64,000 bases of DNA from Amycolatopsis sp. FBCC-B4732 (GTDB taxonomy: Bacteria > Actinomycetota > Actinomycetes > Mycobacteriales > Pseudonocardiaceae): positions 9,962,501 to 10,026,500 of the forward strand of contig NZ_CP095376.1 of the NCBI RefSeq assembly GCF_023008405.1. Direction: 5' to 3'. This document shows, one piece after another, positions 46,035 to 54,135 of this stretch; positions within the stretch are counted from its first letter, which is position 1, and every line of letters begins with the position of its first letter. The translations under genes and the position numbers were made by a program. Under the pieces are notes generated by a model that did no database searches, was not told where the DNA came from, and saw only the letters and a list, made by a program, of their open reading frames with translations.

Positions 46035-46453
46035 TGGTCAACTCAGGCGCCCACGAGCTCGACTGGCTGCTCGACGACCTCGTAAAACGGGTCGCCGGGG
46101 CGGACCGGGCGGTGGTCCTGTCCTCGGACGGCCTGCTCATCGGGCGATCGGGAAACCTCTCCGAGGAGGACGCCGAACACCTGTCCGCGGTGGCTTCGGC
46201 GTTCCAGAGCCTCGCGCGCGGGACCGGACGGCACTTCGGCGGCGGCAACGTCCGGCAGACGATGGTCGAGATGGACCACGCGTTCCTCTTCGTGACCGCG
46301 GCCGGGCGGGGTGCCTGCCTGGCCCTGCTCGCGCGTGAAGACGCGGACATGGGCCTCGTCGCGTACGAGATGAACCTGATGGTGAAGCGCGTCGGCCAGG
46401 TGCTCACCTCGGCCCCGCGGACCGGTGCCGGCGTCCTGCCCACGTCGCCATGA
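46034..46453 (+). CDS. cvnB: Roadblock/LC7 protein (CvnB type)
   Basis: 139 residues; its ATG overlaps the stop of cvnA (TAATG). Roadblock/LC7 fold: LDWLLDDLVKRVAGADRAVVLSSDGLL (start region) and a later AFLFVTAAGRGACLALLA. Such proteins act as regulators of small GTPases of the MglA/CvnD kind. Stop overlaps the next start (ATGA). Confidence 0.92.
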   Translation: MVNSGAHELDWLLDDLVKRVAGADRAVVLSSDGLLIGRSGNLSEEDAEHLSAVASAFQSLARGTGRHFGGGNVRQTMVEMDHAFLFVTAAGRGACLALLAREDADMGLVAYEMNLMVKRVGQVLTSAPRTGAGVLPTSP

Positions 46454-46821
46454 GCGGACGGCACGAAGCCTGGTTCGACGACGAGGCCGGCCCCCTGGTC
46501 CGGTCGTACGCGGTCACGGGCGGCCGCACGCGGTCGGACACGCTCGGGCTCGACCTCATCACGCTCGTCGTCGCCCTGCGTACCGCGCACGAAGCGGGCA
46601 TGCTCGAACCGGAGTACGCGCGGATCATCGCCCTGTGCCAGCGGCCGGTCTCGGTGGCCGAGGTGGCCGCCCGGGTCGACCTCCCGCTGCCCGTGGTCAA
46701 GGTGATGCTCAGCGACCTCATCGAGCAGAACCTGGTGCTGTTCCGTACCGCGGCACCGGCTCAGGAATCCCCCAACCGACACGTATTGCAGGCGGTCCTT
46801 GATGGCATCCGGAAACTCTGA
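46450..46821 (+). CDS. cvnC: DUF742 protein (CvnC type)
   Basis: 123 residues. Contains GPLVRSYAVTGGRTRSD and a winged-helix-like segment (ALCQRPVSVAEVAARVDLPLPVVKVMLSDLIEQ in part), both typical of DUF742. It is always third in conservons and probably bridges the roadblock protein and the GTPase. It overlaps the cvnD start by 20 nt in another frame. Confidence 0.92.
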   Translation: MSGRHEAWFDDEAGPLVRSYAVTGGRTRSDTLGLDLITLVVALRTAHEAGMLEPEYARIIALCQRPVSVAEVAARVDLPLPVVKVMLSDLIEQNLVLFRTAAPAQESPNRHVLQAVLDGIRKL

Positions 46822-47404
46822 CCCCCGGCGGAACCTGACCGCGACCGCGGTCAAGGTACTCATCGCCGGCGGGTTCGGGGTCGGCAAGACCACGATGGTC
46901 GGCTCGGTGAGCGAAGTGCCGCCACTGCGGACCGAGGAGGTCATCACCACCGCCTCCGAAGGCGTCGACGACCTGTCGGGCGTCGAGCAGAAGACCACGA
47001 CGACGGTCGCGCTCGACTTCGGCCGCATCACGATCAACCCGGACCTGATCCTGTACCTGTTCGGTACGCCGGGGCAGGACCGGTTCTGGTTCATGTGGGA
47101 CGAGCTGGCCGAGGGCGCGCTCGGCGCCGTCGTCCTGGCCGACACCCGCAGGCTGGACAGCTGCTTCGCGGCCGTGGACTTCTTCGAGCGCCGCAACCTG
47201 CCGTTCGTCGTCGGCGTGAACTGCTTCGACGGCGCGTACCGCTACGGCACCGAGGAGGTCCGGCAGGCGCTCGACGTCGGCATGGACGTCCCGCTGCTGC
47301 TGTGCGACGCCCGGGACCGGGAGTCGACCAAGCAGGTGCTGACCAGCCTGATGGAACACGTGATGGCGCGGTCCGATCTGGCAGCCGCCCAGGGTGGCTA
47401 CTGA
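46802..47404 (+). CDS. cvnD: Conservon small GTPase (CvnD type)
   Basis: 200 residues from ATG 46802 (a TTG codon precedes it). P-loop GGFGVGKTTMVG, switch II region FGTPGQDRFWFMW, and VNCFDG where NKxD is normally found, the variant usual in this family. DARD replaces the SAK motif. Membrane-linked GTPase output of the cvn system; no cytochrome P450 follows, unlike some Streptomyces conservons. Confidence 0.93.
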   Translation: MASGNSDPRRNLTATAVKVLIAGGFGVGKTTMVGSVSEVPPLRTEEVITTASEGVDDLSGVEQKTTTTVALDFGRITINPDLILYLFGTPGQDRFWFMWDELAEGALGAVVLADTRRLDSCFAAVDFFERRNLPFVVGVNCFDGAYRYGTEEVRQALDVGMDVPLLLCDARDRESTKQVLTSLMEHVMARSDLAAAQGGY

Positions 47405-47425
47405 CCGGACCGCGCTCTCGCGGCG

Positions 47426-47863
47426 TCAGCGACGGCGCTTGACGAGCGTGTCCACGGCGAAGCGGCCCGGGCCGATCGCGGCGAACAGCAGGAAGACCCA
47501 TGCGTAGACCGCGGCCGGCTCGCCCATGTTCTGCAGCGGCAGCAGGCCCATCGGGGCGTGCACGGTGAAGTAGGCGTAGGCCATCACGCCGGAGAGCAGG
47601 ATCGCAGCGGGCCTGCTGGCGAGCCCGACGAGGAGCAGCAGCGCGCCGGCGAGCTCGAAGACGCTGCCCCACCAGCCGGGGAACGAGCCGAACGGGACGC
47701 CGCCGCCCTGGCCGTCGACGCCACCGAAGAAGCCGAATCCCTGCAAGCCGTGGAAGCCGAACAGGAACGAGATCACGATCCGGCTCGCGCCGATGACGAT
47801 GCCGGTGACCTGCGTCTTCGGGGTGGCGGTGGACTGGGTCTCGCGGGCGATGGTGGTGGTCAT
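47426..47863 (-). CDS. DoxX family membrane protein
   Basis: 145 residues with four membrane spans: SRIVISFLFGFHGLQGFGFF, the SVFELAGALLLLVGLA helix, an AILLSGVMAYAYFTVH helix and VYAWVFLLFAAIGPG. This is the DoxX pattern; members take part in membrane redox or oxidative-stress complexes. ATG at 47863. Convergent with cvnD, 21 nt apart, where a weak CCGCG/CGCGG hairpin lies. Confidence 0.88.
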   Translation of the reverse strand: MTTTIARETQSTATPKTQVTGIVIGASRIVISFLFGFHGLQGFGFFGGVDGQGGGVPFGSFPGWWGSVFELAGALLLLVGLASRPAAILLSGVMAYAYFTVHAPMGLLPLQNMGEPAAVYAWVFLLFAAIGPGRFAVDTLVKRRR

Positions 47864-47979
47864 TTCGGGGTTCCTTCCCTGGGTTGCTTCCGTGCCTTCT
47901 GCCTACGCGTCGAGCGGGTCACCACCGGATCGACAACCCCGGCGGATTTTTTTTCCGGGGGTTTCGGCAGACTGGGCCG

Positions 47980-48447
47980 ATGGCGGGCAAACGCAGTGCC
48001 GGGCTCCTGCTCCACCGCGGGCGGGGCGAGGCCGTCGAAGTGCTCCTCGGGCACATGGGCGGGCCGTTCTGGGCGAAGAAGGACGCGGCGGCGTGGTCGC
48101 TGCCGAAGGGCGAGCTGGAGCCGGACGAAGAGCCGGAGGCCGCGGCGCGGCGTGAGTTCGCCGAAGAGCTGGGCCTCCCGGCCCCGGACGGCGAGTACGT
48201 CCCGCTGGGCGAGGTGAAGCAGTCGGGCGGCAAGGTCGTCACGGCGTGGGCGGTGGCCGGCGACCTCGACCCGGCGCTGGTGGTGCCGGGGACGTTCACC
48301 ATGGAGTGGCCGCCGCGCTCGGGTCGTCAGCAGGAGTTCCCCGAGGTGGACCGGGTCGAGTGGTTCTCGCTGGCGGCGGCGCGCGAGAAGCTGCTGAAGG
48401 GCCAGCTGCCGTTCCTGGACCGGCTGCTGGAGCTAGTGCGCGAGTAG
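47980..48447 (+). CDS. Nudix hydrolase
   Basis: 155 residues from ATG 47980. The Nudix box is complete (G-5x-E-7x-REF-x-EELG within GELEPDEEP...FAEELGLP). The N-terminal RSAGLLLHRG and PFWAKKDAAAWSLPKGE place it near diadenosine-polyphosphate or nucleotide-sugar hydrolases. A T-run (TTTTTTTT) at 47948 precedes it. The last 15 nt overlap the convergent HAD gene. Confidence 0.9.
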   Translation: MAGKRSAGLLLHRGRGEAVEVLLGHMGGPFWAKKDAAAWSLPKGELEPDEEPEAAARREFAEELGLPAPDGEYVPLGEVKQSGGKVVTAWAVAGDLDPALVVPGTFTMEWPPRSGRQQEFPEVDRVEWFSLAAAREKLLKGQLPFLDRLLELVRE

Positions 48448-49080
48448 GGCGTCCAGCGGTTTGGCGGTGAAGGACGGCAGCACGACGTCGGCCTGCCCGA
48501 AGTCGAGGCTCTCGGTGATGGCGTTCGGCACGGCGACGCAGGTCAGCCCGGCGGCCTTGGCGGCGGTGACGCCGTGCGGGGTGTCCTCGAAGGCGATGGT
48601 CTGCGCCGCGGTCGTTCCGAGGGCGTCCAGCGCGGCGAGGTAGAGGTCGGGATCGGGCTTGGCCTTGTGCCGGTCCCCGGTGAGGACGGCGTCGAAGTGG
48701 TGGGCGATGCCGAGCCGGTCGAGGTGCGGGTTGACCCAGCCCCCGGACGAGCTGGAGGCGACGGCGAGCTTGAGGCCCCTTTCGTGCGCGGCCGCGAGGT
48801 AGGTCTCGACGCCTTCGCGGGCGCCGAGGGTCTCGAGGAGCTCGTAGACCCGGGCCTTGGTCCGGGGGCGCAGCGCGTCGACGTCGATGCCGGGCACGTG
48901 CTCGGCGAGCAGCGCGAACATGGCGGGCGTGGTGTGCTGGGTCCCGATGACGGCGTACCAGGCTTCCAGGGGGAGCTCGGTGCCGTGCTCGAGGAAGACC
49001 TCCTGCCACGCCTGGAGAACGGCGGACTCGGTGTCGGCGAGCGTGCCGTCGAAGTCGAAGACCAGGGCGCGGGTGGGCAC
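48433..49080 (-). CDS. HAD family phosphatase (beta-phosphoglucomutase-like)
   Basis: 215 residues from GTG 49080. HAD motif I FDFDGTLADTE, motif II VASSSSGG, Lys in KAKPDPDLYL, and motif IV FEDTPHGVTAAKAAG. The cap is the alpha-helical C1 type. Substrate probably a sugar phosphate; exact one unknown. Nudix and macrodomain neighbours suggest nucleotide or ADP-ribose clean-up, a weak inference. Confidence 0.9.
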   Translation of the reverse strand: MPTRALVFDFDGTLADTESAVLQAWQEVFLEHGTELPLEAWYAVIGTQHTTPAMFALLAEHVPGIDVDALRPRTKARVYELLETLGAREGVETYLAAAHERGLKLAVASSSSGGWVNPHLDRLGIAHHFDAVLTGDRHKAKPDPDLYLAALDALGTTAAQTIAFEDTPHGVTAAKAAGLTCVAVPNAITESLDFGQADVVLPSFTAKPLDALLAH

Positions 49081-49108
49081 GGGTGAACCCTGCCCGGTCG
49101 GTGATCGT

Positions 49109-49627
49109 TCAGGCAAGGGGGTTGTGACGAGCCTCGAAGGCCCGCATCGCCTGTTCGCCGCGGAGGGCGAAGACGACCTCCTCGATCCCGCCGGGGTCGG
49201 CCTGGCTGACGGTGGCGAGCGCGATCTCGGCGGCCGAGTCGAGGGGCCAGCGGTAGCTGCCCGTGGAGATGGCCGGGAAGGCGACGGTCCTGGCGCCCAG
49301 CTCCTTCGCGACTTCCAGGGCGTTGCGGTGGCAGTCGGCGAGCAGCCCGGACCGGTCTTCGGTGGCCGACCAGACGGGACCGACGGTGTGCACGACCCAC
49401 TCGGCCGGCAGGTTCCCCGCGGTGGTGGCGACGGCTTGGCCGGTCTTGAGCCCTTTCCCGTAGTGCCCGGCCCGCAGCTCCCGGCACGCGGCGAGGATCT
49501 CGGGGCCGCCCTTGCGGTGGATGGCCCCGTCGACCCCGCCCCCGCCGAGCAGCGAGGAGTTGGCGGCGTTGACGACGACGTCCACCTCGAGGGTGGTGAT
49601 GTCGGCGTCCAGGATCCGGATGCGCAT
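49109..49627 (-). CDS. Macrodomain protein (O-acetyl-ADP-ribose deacetylase-like)
   Basis: 172 residues. MacroD-type signature VVVNAANSSLLGGGGVDGAI, split by the AIHRKGGPEI segment, and FPAISTGSYRWP are intact. Such proteins remove ADP-ribose from proteins or deacetylate O-acetyl-ADP-ribose. ATG at 49627; 28 nt from the HAD gene on the same strand. No sirtuin or toxin gene is adjacent. Confidence 0.93.
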   Translation of the reverse strand: MRIRILDADITTLEVDVVVNAANSSLLGGGGVDGAIHRKGGPEILAACRELRAGHYGKGLKTGQAVATTAGNLPAEWVVHTVGPVWSATEDRSGLLADCHRNALEVAKELGARTVAFPAISTGSYRWPLDSAAEIALATVSQADPGGIEEVVFALRGEQAMRAFEARHNPLA

Positions 49628-49657
49628 GGGGTGGATCCTCCCGGACAGAATGGGTTC

Positions 49658-49968
49658 GTGCTGCTGAATTCCATCGCCGAGCTGGCCACTGAGGAGTACC
49701 CCGGCGAGTTGCCCTTCGGCGCGGAGTCGCGGCAGAACACGTGGCCCCTCGGCGGCCCTCGGCCGGCGGTCCGGTGCGCCGTCGGACCTTCTGAGTGTGG
49801 CACGACCAGCAGATCGGGGCGCTCACGTTGTCGCTCTCGTCGCTCGGCCCCGGCGAGTTGCCCTTCGGCGCGGAGTACGTGCCGACTCGTGAACTGACGC
49901 CGATCGGCGAGGAGGTCCTCGCCGATCCGAGTTCCGGCTTCGTGGCGTGGAGCGCGATCACTGCCTAG
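49658..49968 (+). pseudogene. Degraded gene fragments with a 29-bp direct repeat
   Basis: Two short stretches look like pieces of one protein: LLNSIAELATEEYPGELPFGAE from a GTG at 49658, and LGPGELPFGAEYVPTRELT running to a TAG at 49968. Both contain the same 29-bp sequence (49699-49727 and 49848-49876), read in the same codon phase within each piece. The two pieces are in different frames, with stops between. It looks like a decayed, partly duplicated gene. The parent family is not recognised. Confidence 0.4.
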
Positions 49969-50756
49969 CCCAGGAAGAACTTCGTCAGCACCGGGGCCAG
50001 TGCCGTCGCCTTCACGATGTGCGTCTGGCCCGGCAGGGTCGCGTACTCCGCCGACGGCAGCACCTTCGCCAGCGACGACACCCCGTGCCGCATCCACTCG
50101 GGGCTGCGGTCGCCGTCGATCGCCAGCGTCGGGGTCGTCACCTCCGGCCACGACGGCGTCAGGGGCTCGCCCGACTGGCGGTCGCCCACCACTGCCGTGT
50201 CGTACGGGATCGTGTGGGCCACCTTCTTCAGCTTCGGCCAGAACGGCATCACGCGCATCATCGCCACCGTCGCGCGGCCCAGGCCGACGCCCTCGGTCAT
50301 GAACAGCTTGACCGCCTTGCCGCGCTTGCCTTCGGCGAGAGCCGCGTCGAGGCGGGCCGGGTAGTCGGCCGGGACGCGGGGGCGGGTGGCGTCCACCACG
50401 AACGGGGGTTCGTACAGCGCCAGCTTCGGGACCGGCAGGGTGCGAGCCGCTTCGAGGGCCAGTGCCGCGCCCGACGAGATGCCGAACAGGAACGCTTCGC
50501 CGCCCGCTTCCTTCAGCAGGGCCTCGATGTCCTCGACCTCGCGCTCGATCGCGTACGGGCCCGTGTCGGTGCTCTCGCCCCGGCCGCGGCGGTCGTACGT
50601 GTACACCGCGAAGCGCCCGGAGAGCTCCTTCGCCAGCGCGTCGTTCGGGGACGAGCCGCGGTAGCACATCGCGCCGTCGACCAGCACGAGCGCGGGGCCG
50701 GTGCCCGAGCGCGTGTACGCGATCTTGGTGCCGTCGGCGGAAATCGTCGTGGTCAT
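49965..50756 (-). CDS. Alpha/beta hydrolase
   Basis: 263 residues. Nucleophile elbow GISSGAA, Asp in IDGDRSPEW and His in GQTHIV form the triad; DRRGRGEST is the usual strand-loop before it. The oxyanion region is LVDGAMCY. ATG 50756 overlaps the stop of the DUF998 gene (ATGA), so the pair is one operon. Substrate unknown. Confidence 0.9.
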   Translation of the reverse strand: MTTTISADGTKIAYTRSGTGPALVLVDGAMCYRGSSPNDALAKELSGRFAVYTYDRRGRGESTDTGPYAIEREVEDIEALLKEAGGEAFLFGISSGAALALEAARTLPVPKLALYEPPFVVDATRPRVPADYPARLDAALAEGKRGKAVKLFMTEGVGLGRATVAMMRVMPFWPKLKKVAHTIPYDTAVVGDRQSGEPLTPSWPEVTTPTLAIDGDRSPEWMRHGVSSLAKVLPSAEYATLPGQTHIVKATALAPVLTKFFLG

Positions 50757-51397
50757 CGGGACTCTCCTCGCGGCATCAGGTGGGCGGACGTCGTGGCGAG
50801 CCAGGCCCAGGCGAGCACCACGGCCGCCCAGAAACCGAGGGTGACGGCCGGGCTCGCCGAGCCGGACGCTACGCCGCCGAAGCCTACGAGGAACAGCAGG
50901 CCGGTGATCCGCGAGTACCACGCCCGGGCCGTCGGCAGGTGCGCGCCGATCGCGAAGCACGCGGCGACCAGCGCGGCGAAACCGACGCCGCCGCAGGCGA
51001 AGTGCAGGGCGCCGTGCCAGCTCACCGACGACGGCGGGCCGGCCGGCGTGCCCAGCGGGAAGCCGTCCTGCGGGTCGGCGCGGAAGACGCCGGCGCAGAT
51101 CAGGCTGACGCCGTACACCGCCAGCAGTCTCGGCCCCCACCTCCCGGGCAGGACGCGCCGGAGGCCCGCCGCGGCCGCGAGCGTCAGGAGGCCGGTGACG
51201 AGGAAGTTCGCGACCTGAACGAAGCCGAGCGAGCCGTTGGCCAGGATGCTCGCCGGGTGCCGCGTGAAGTCGAAGCCGGCGCGGGTCAGGCCCTGGAGCA
51301 CGGCGGTGCCGACGAAGACCGGTCCGGCGAGGATTCCGCAGGTCAGCAGCGTGCGGGTGGGTGCGGAGACGCGGGTGGGAAGCGTGGTCGTGGTCAT
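50753..51397 (-). CDS. DUF998 membrane protein
   Basis: 214 residues, about six membrane segments, starting MTTTTLPTRVSAPTRTL from ATG 51397. The early GFDFTRHPASILANGSLGF is the DUF998 signature. Function unknown. First gene of a two-gene operon with the hydrolase. A TTGACA hexamer stands 31 nt upstream. Confidence 0.88.
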   Translation of the reverse strand: MTTTTLPTRVSAPTRTLLTCGILAGPVFVGTAVLQGLTRAGFDFTRHPASILANGSLGFVQVANFLVTGLLTLAAAAGLRRVLPGRWGPRLLAVYGVSLICAGVFRADPQDGFPLGTPAGPPSSVSWHGALHFACGGVGFAALVAACFAIGAHLPTARAWYSRITGLLFLVGFGGVASGSASPAVTLGFWAAVVLAWAWLATTSAHLMPRGESR

Positions 51398-51427
51398 GCG
51401 GACAGCCTGGCATCCGATCATTCGAAC

Positions 51428-51433
51428 TGTCAA
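51428..51433 (-). promoter_or_regulatory. TTGACA -35-like hexamer, DUF998/hydrolase operon
   Basis: TTGACA on the minus strand, 31 nt before the ATG, inside a TGTC-TT-GACA dyad and beside a run of seven T. No good -10 hexamer is at the right distance, so it may be a regulator site instead. Confidence 0.3.
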
Positions 51434-51488
51434 GACAAAAAAAGTTGTCGGTGACACCGGTTCGGATCGGCTGCGGCCGAGATTCGGC

Positions 51489-52610
51489 TCAGGCGGAGCG
51501 CAGGGTGAGGAGCGTGATCTCGCTGGGCGCGAAGACGCGGAACGGCGGACCCCAGAACCCGGTGCCCCGGCTGTTGTACAGCTGGGTCGGGCCGTGCCGG
51601 GTCAGGCCGGACAGCGTCGGCTGGTCGAGGCGCACCAGGAGGTGGAACGGCCAGATCTGCCCGCCGTGGGTGTGGCCCGAGATCTGCAGGTCGACGTCGG
51701 CCTCGCGGGCCTCGCGGACCTGCTTCGGCTGGTGTGCGAGCAGCACCACCGGGACGCCTTCGGGGCGGTCGGCCAGCGCCGCGGCCAGGTCGGGGCCGTG
51801 GCCCGGGAGGCCCGAAGAGGTGCCGGTCGGATCGTCGATGCCGGCGAACAGGATCCGGTCGCCGCCGCGCTCCAGCAGGGTCGAGCGGTTGTGCAGCGTG
51901 TCCCAGCCGAGCCCTTCCATGTGGTCGAGCCACGCCTGGGCTTCGCCGAAGTACTCGTGGTTGCCGGTGATGTAGAAGCGCCCGAGCGCGGCCTCGACGC
52001 CGCCGAGCGGGTCGACCTGCTTGCGGCGCTTGGCCACTGCGCCGTCGGCGAGGTCGCCGGCGTGGCAGACGACGTCGGCCTGCAGGGCGTTGACCGCCGC
52101 GACGACCTGCTCCGACCACTTCGTGCGGTCGATCGGGCCGAAGTGGGTGTCGGTCAGCACGGCGACGCGCAGGCCGTCGAGCCCCGGCCCGAGGCGCGGG
52201 ACGACGACGTCCGTCCGCTTCACCGGCGGCACGCGCATGGCGACGCGGTTGCCGTGCACGAGCAGGACGGCGGCCACCAGCACGGTCGAGCCCGCGACGA
52301 TCCGCGACCGCAGCGGGTCTTCGACGCCGAGCAGCGCGACCCGCAGGACGAGGCTCAGGATGCACCAGCTGAACAGCACCCAGATCACGGCGAGCAGGGA
52401 GTCGCCGAGGCGCGCGGACGCGTCGCTCTGGCGCTTGGAGTGCCCGCGGAACATCGCGATCGGCATCGTGACCAGGCCGGCCGCCAGCACGACGGTGCCG
52501 GCGATCGTGCCCGCCAGGCCCCATTCCGGCGCCAGCACGAGCGTCCACCACGGCACGCCGTACAGCAGCAGCATGGCCAGGATCGGCACGACGACGAGTT
52601 GCCCTCTCAT
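51489..52610 (-). CDS. Membrane-bound metallophosphoesterase
   Basis: 373 residues. Four N-terminal membrane spans (~residues 5-30, 35-53, 70-92, 105-120), then a calcineurin-like domain with TDTHFGP, CHAGDLADG, YITGNHEY, LLAHQPKQ and SGHTHGGQIWP, all metal ligands present. Related to YkuE/YaeI-type enzymes acting on lipid-linked phosphates. Transcribed away from the DUF6412 gene. Confidence 0.93.
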   Translation of the reverse strand: MRGQLVVVPILAMLLLYGVPWWTLVLAPEWGLAGTIAGTVVLAAGLVTMPIAMFRGHSKRQSDASARLGDSLLAVIWVLFSWCILSLVLRVALLGVEDPLRSRIVAGSTVLVAAVLLVHGNRVAMRVPPVKRTDVVVPRLGPGLDGLRVAVLTDTHFGPIDRTKWSEQVVAAVNALQADVVCHAGDLADGAVAKRRKQVDPLGGVEAALGRFYITGNHEYFGEAQAWLDHMEGLGWDTLHNRSTLLERGGDRILFAGIDDPTGTSSGLPGHGPDLAAALADRPEGVPVVLLAHQPKQVREAREADVDLQISGHTHGGQIWPFHLLVRLDQPTLSGLTRHGPTQLYNSRGTGFWGPPFRVFAPSEITLLTLRSA

Positions 52611-52681
52611 CGAACCAGGTTACAGCCCATCGGGCTGTTAGCGTTTTCGCTACCCTGGGAGGCGGAGGAAGGGGGACGGCC

Positions 52682-52954
52682 GTGAACACGCTGCTCGAGC
52701 TGGCGTTCCCCGCGTTGACCGGCCCGACCGCGCTGGTCGCCTTCGCCTCCCTCGCCGCCGCGAGCCTCCTGGTCGTGCTGCTGGCCGGCAGCACGCACCG
52801 CAGCGAAGTTGCGCTGTGGTCGGCGCCGGTGCGCAGCCGCGTCACGGCGTTGCGCCGCCGGGCCCGCCACGCCGAGTCGATCCGCCTCCGCGACCCGGGA
52901 AGAGCCGGCCGCAGCAGGCCACGAGCACCCGGGCACCGCAGCACGGCTGCGTGA
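52682..52954 (+). CDS. DUF6412 small membrane protein
   Basis: 90 residues, GTG start with GGAGGAAG upstream. One N-terminal membrane helix (LVAFASLAAASLLVVLLAG), then an Arg-rich tail with RSRVTALRRRA. The family usually sits beside a YidC-like gene, as here. Function unknown. Confidence 0.8.
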   Translation: MNTLLELAFPALTGPTALVAFASLAAASLLVVLLAGSTHRSEVALWSAPVRSRVTALRRRARHAESIRLRDPGRAGRSRPRAPGHRSTAA

Positions 52955-53013
52955 GCTCGGCACGCAGCCATTCCGCCTGTCCCATTCCTTTTCACTCACG
53001 CGGAGTGCTGCCC

Positions 53014-53679
53014 ATGTTCGGCTTTCTCGACGTGCCCGTTTCCGGCGCGTACCACCTGATCCACGCCCTCACCGGCCCGCTTTCGACGGCGCTGGCCATC
53101 GTCGTGTTCACCCTCGCCGTGCGGCTCCTGCTGCACCCGCTCGCCCGCTCGGCCGCCCGCGGCGAGCGCGCCCGGGCCACTCTGCTGCCGGAGCTGCGGG
53201 CGCTGCGGGAGAAACACGGCGGCGACCGCGACAGGCTGGCCGCGGAGATGACGAAGCTGCGGCAGGAGTCCGGGACGTCGTTGTTCGTCGGCTGCCTGCC
53301 GATGCTGCTGCAGCTGCCGTTCTTCACGGTCATGTACCGGCTCTTCACCGCCCCGGCGATCGGCGGCGAGCCCAATTCCCTGCTCGGCGCGACGCTGTTC
53401 GGGACGCCGCTGGGCGCGCACGGCCTGGCCGGCAGCCCGCTGGTGTTCGTCATCGCGGCGGGGCTGGCGGTCGTGGCGTGGTGTTCGGTCCGCTGGCAGG
53501 ACCGCCACCGCTCCGAGACACCGGGCGTCCCGGACGTCCCGGGCGGCAAGCTCCTGCGCCTGCTGCCGTACGGAACGGTGCTCGCAACCCTGGTCCTGCC
53601 CCAGGCGGCGGGCCTCTACCTGCTCACGACGACGGCGTGGACCGCGGCCGAGCGCGCGCTGCTACGACGCGGTTCGTGA
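53014..53679 (+). CDS. YidC/Oxa1-like membrane insertase paralogue
   Basis: 221 residues, ATG at 53014 with GGAG 10 nt upstream. Five membrane helices; the 60KD-IMP domain begins ALAIVVFTLAVRLLLHPLA with the hydrophilic-groove Arg, and SLFVGCLPMLLQLPFFTVMYRLF is conserved. Shorter than the housekeeping YidC, so it is probably an accessory paralogue. 59 nt after the DUF6412 gene. Its end overlaps the DUF1992 gene by 18 nt. Confidence 0.88.
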   Translation: MFGFLDVPVSGAYHLIHALTGPLSTALAIVVFTLAVRLLLHPLARSAARGERARATLLPELRALREKHGGDRDRLAAEMTKLRQESGTSLFVGCLPMLLQLPFFTVMYRLFTAPAIGGEPNSLLGATLFGTPLGAHGLAGSPLVFVIAAGLAVVAWCSVRWQDRHRSETPGVPDVPGGKLLRLLPYGTVLATLVLPQAAGLYLLTTTAWTAAERALLRRGS

Positions 53680-54075
53680 GCGGCGCCAGTCCCGGACCGC
53701 TTCCTCGACGTCCACCAGCGCCACCGTCAGCGGGGGACCCGTGTGGTGGTTGAGGTAGGCCTGCCGGATCCGCTCGTTGAGGTCGGTCACGACCTCCCGC
53801 ACGCGCGCTTCGGTGCGCTCGGCGGCGAGCGTGGCCGGCAGGTCCTGGACTTCGCGTTTGAGCGCCAGTGCCGGCGGCAGCAACGCCTTCGTGTCGTGGC
53901 CGCCCCTGCGGACCTCGCGCAGCACCCAGTCGGTCGCCGCGTCGTTGCCGGTCGGTTTCGGCAGCGGGCGGCCGGTGCCCGGGAGGTCGTCGAACTCGCC
54001 GCGGTCGCGGGCTTCGGCGATCTGCCGGTCGACCCACCAGCGGAAAGAGACTTTCGTCGGCTTGCGCCGGGTCAT
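53662..54075 (-). CDS. DUF1992 (DnaJ-homologue C-terminal domain) protein
   Basis: 137 residues. The WVDRQIAEARDRGEFDDLPGTGRPL segment is the DUF1992 hallmark: a DnaJ C-terminal-like domain without J domain or zinc fingers. ATG at 54075 with GGGGGG upstream. Role unknown. Convergent with the YidC-like gene. Confidence 0.9.
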   Translation of the reverse strand: MTRRKPTKVSFRWWVDRQIAEARDRGEFDDLPGTGRPLPKPTGNDAATDWVLREVRRGGHDTKALLPPALALKREVQDLPATLAAERTEARVREVVTDLNERIRQAYLNHHTGPPLTVALVDVEEAVRDWRRSRTAS

Positions 54076-54135
54076 CGCCGCACCCCCCTCGTCCGCCGTC
54101 CAGGGTAATCTCCGGGGAAGGAGCGAGGGGACCGC

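Noticed and set aside
47410..47423. CCGCG-CTCT-CGCGG hairpin between cvnD and DoxX
   Set aside because: Short stem that would be common by chance; noted in the gene entry but not called as a terminator.
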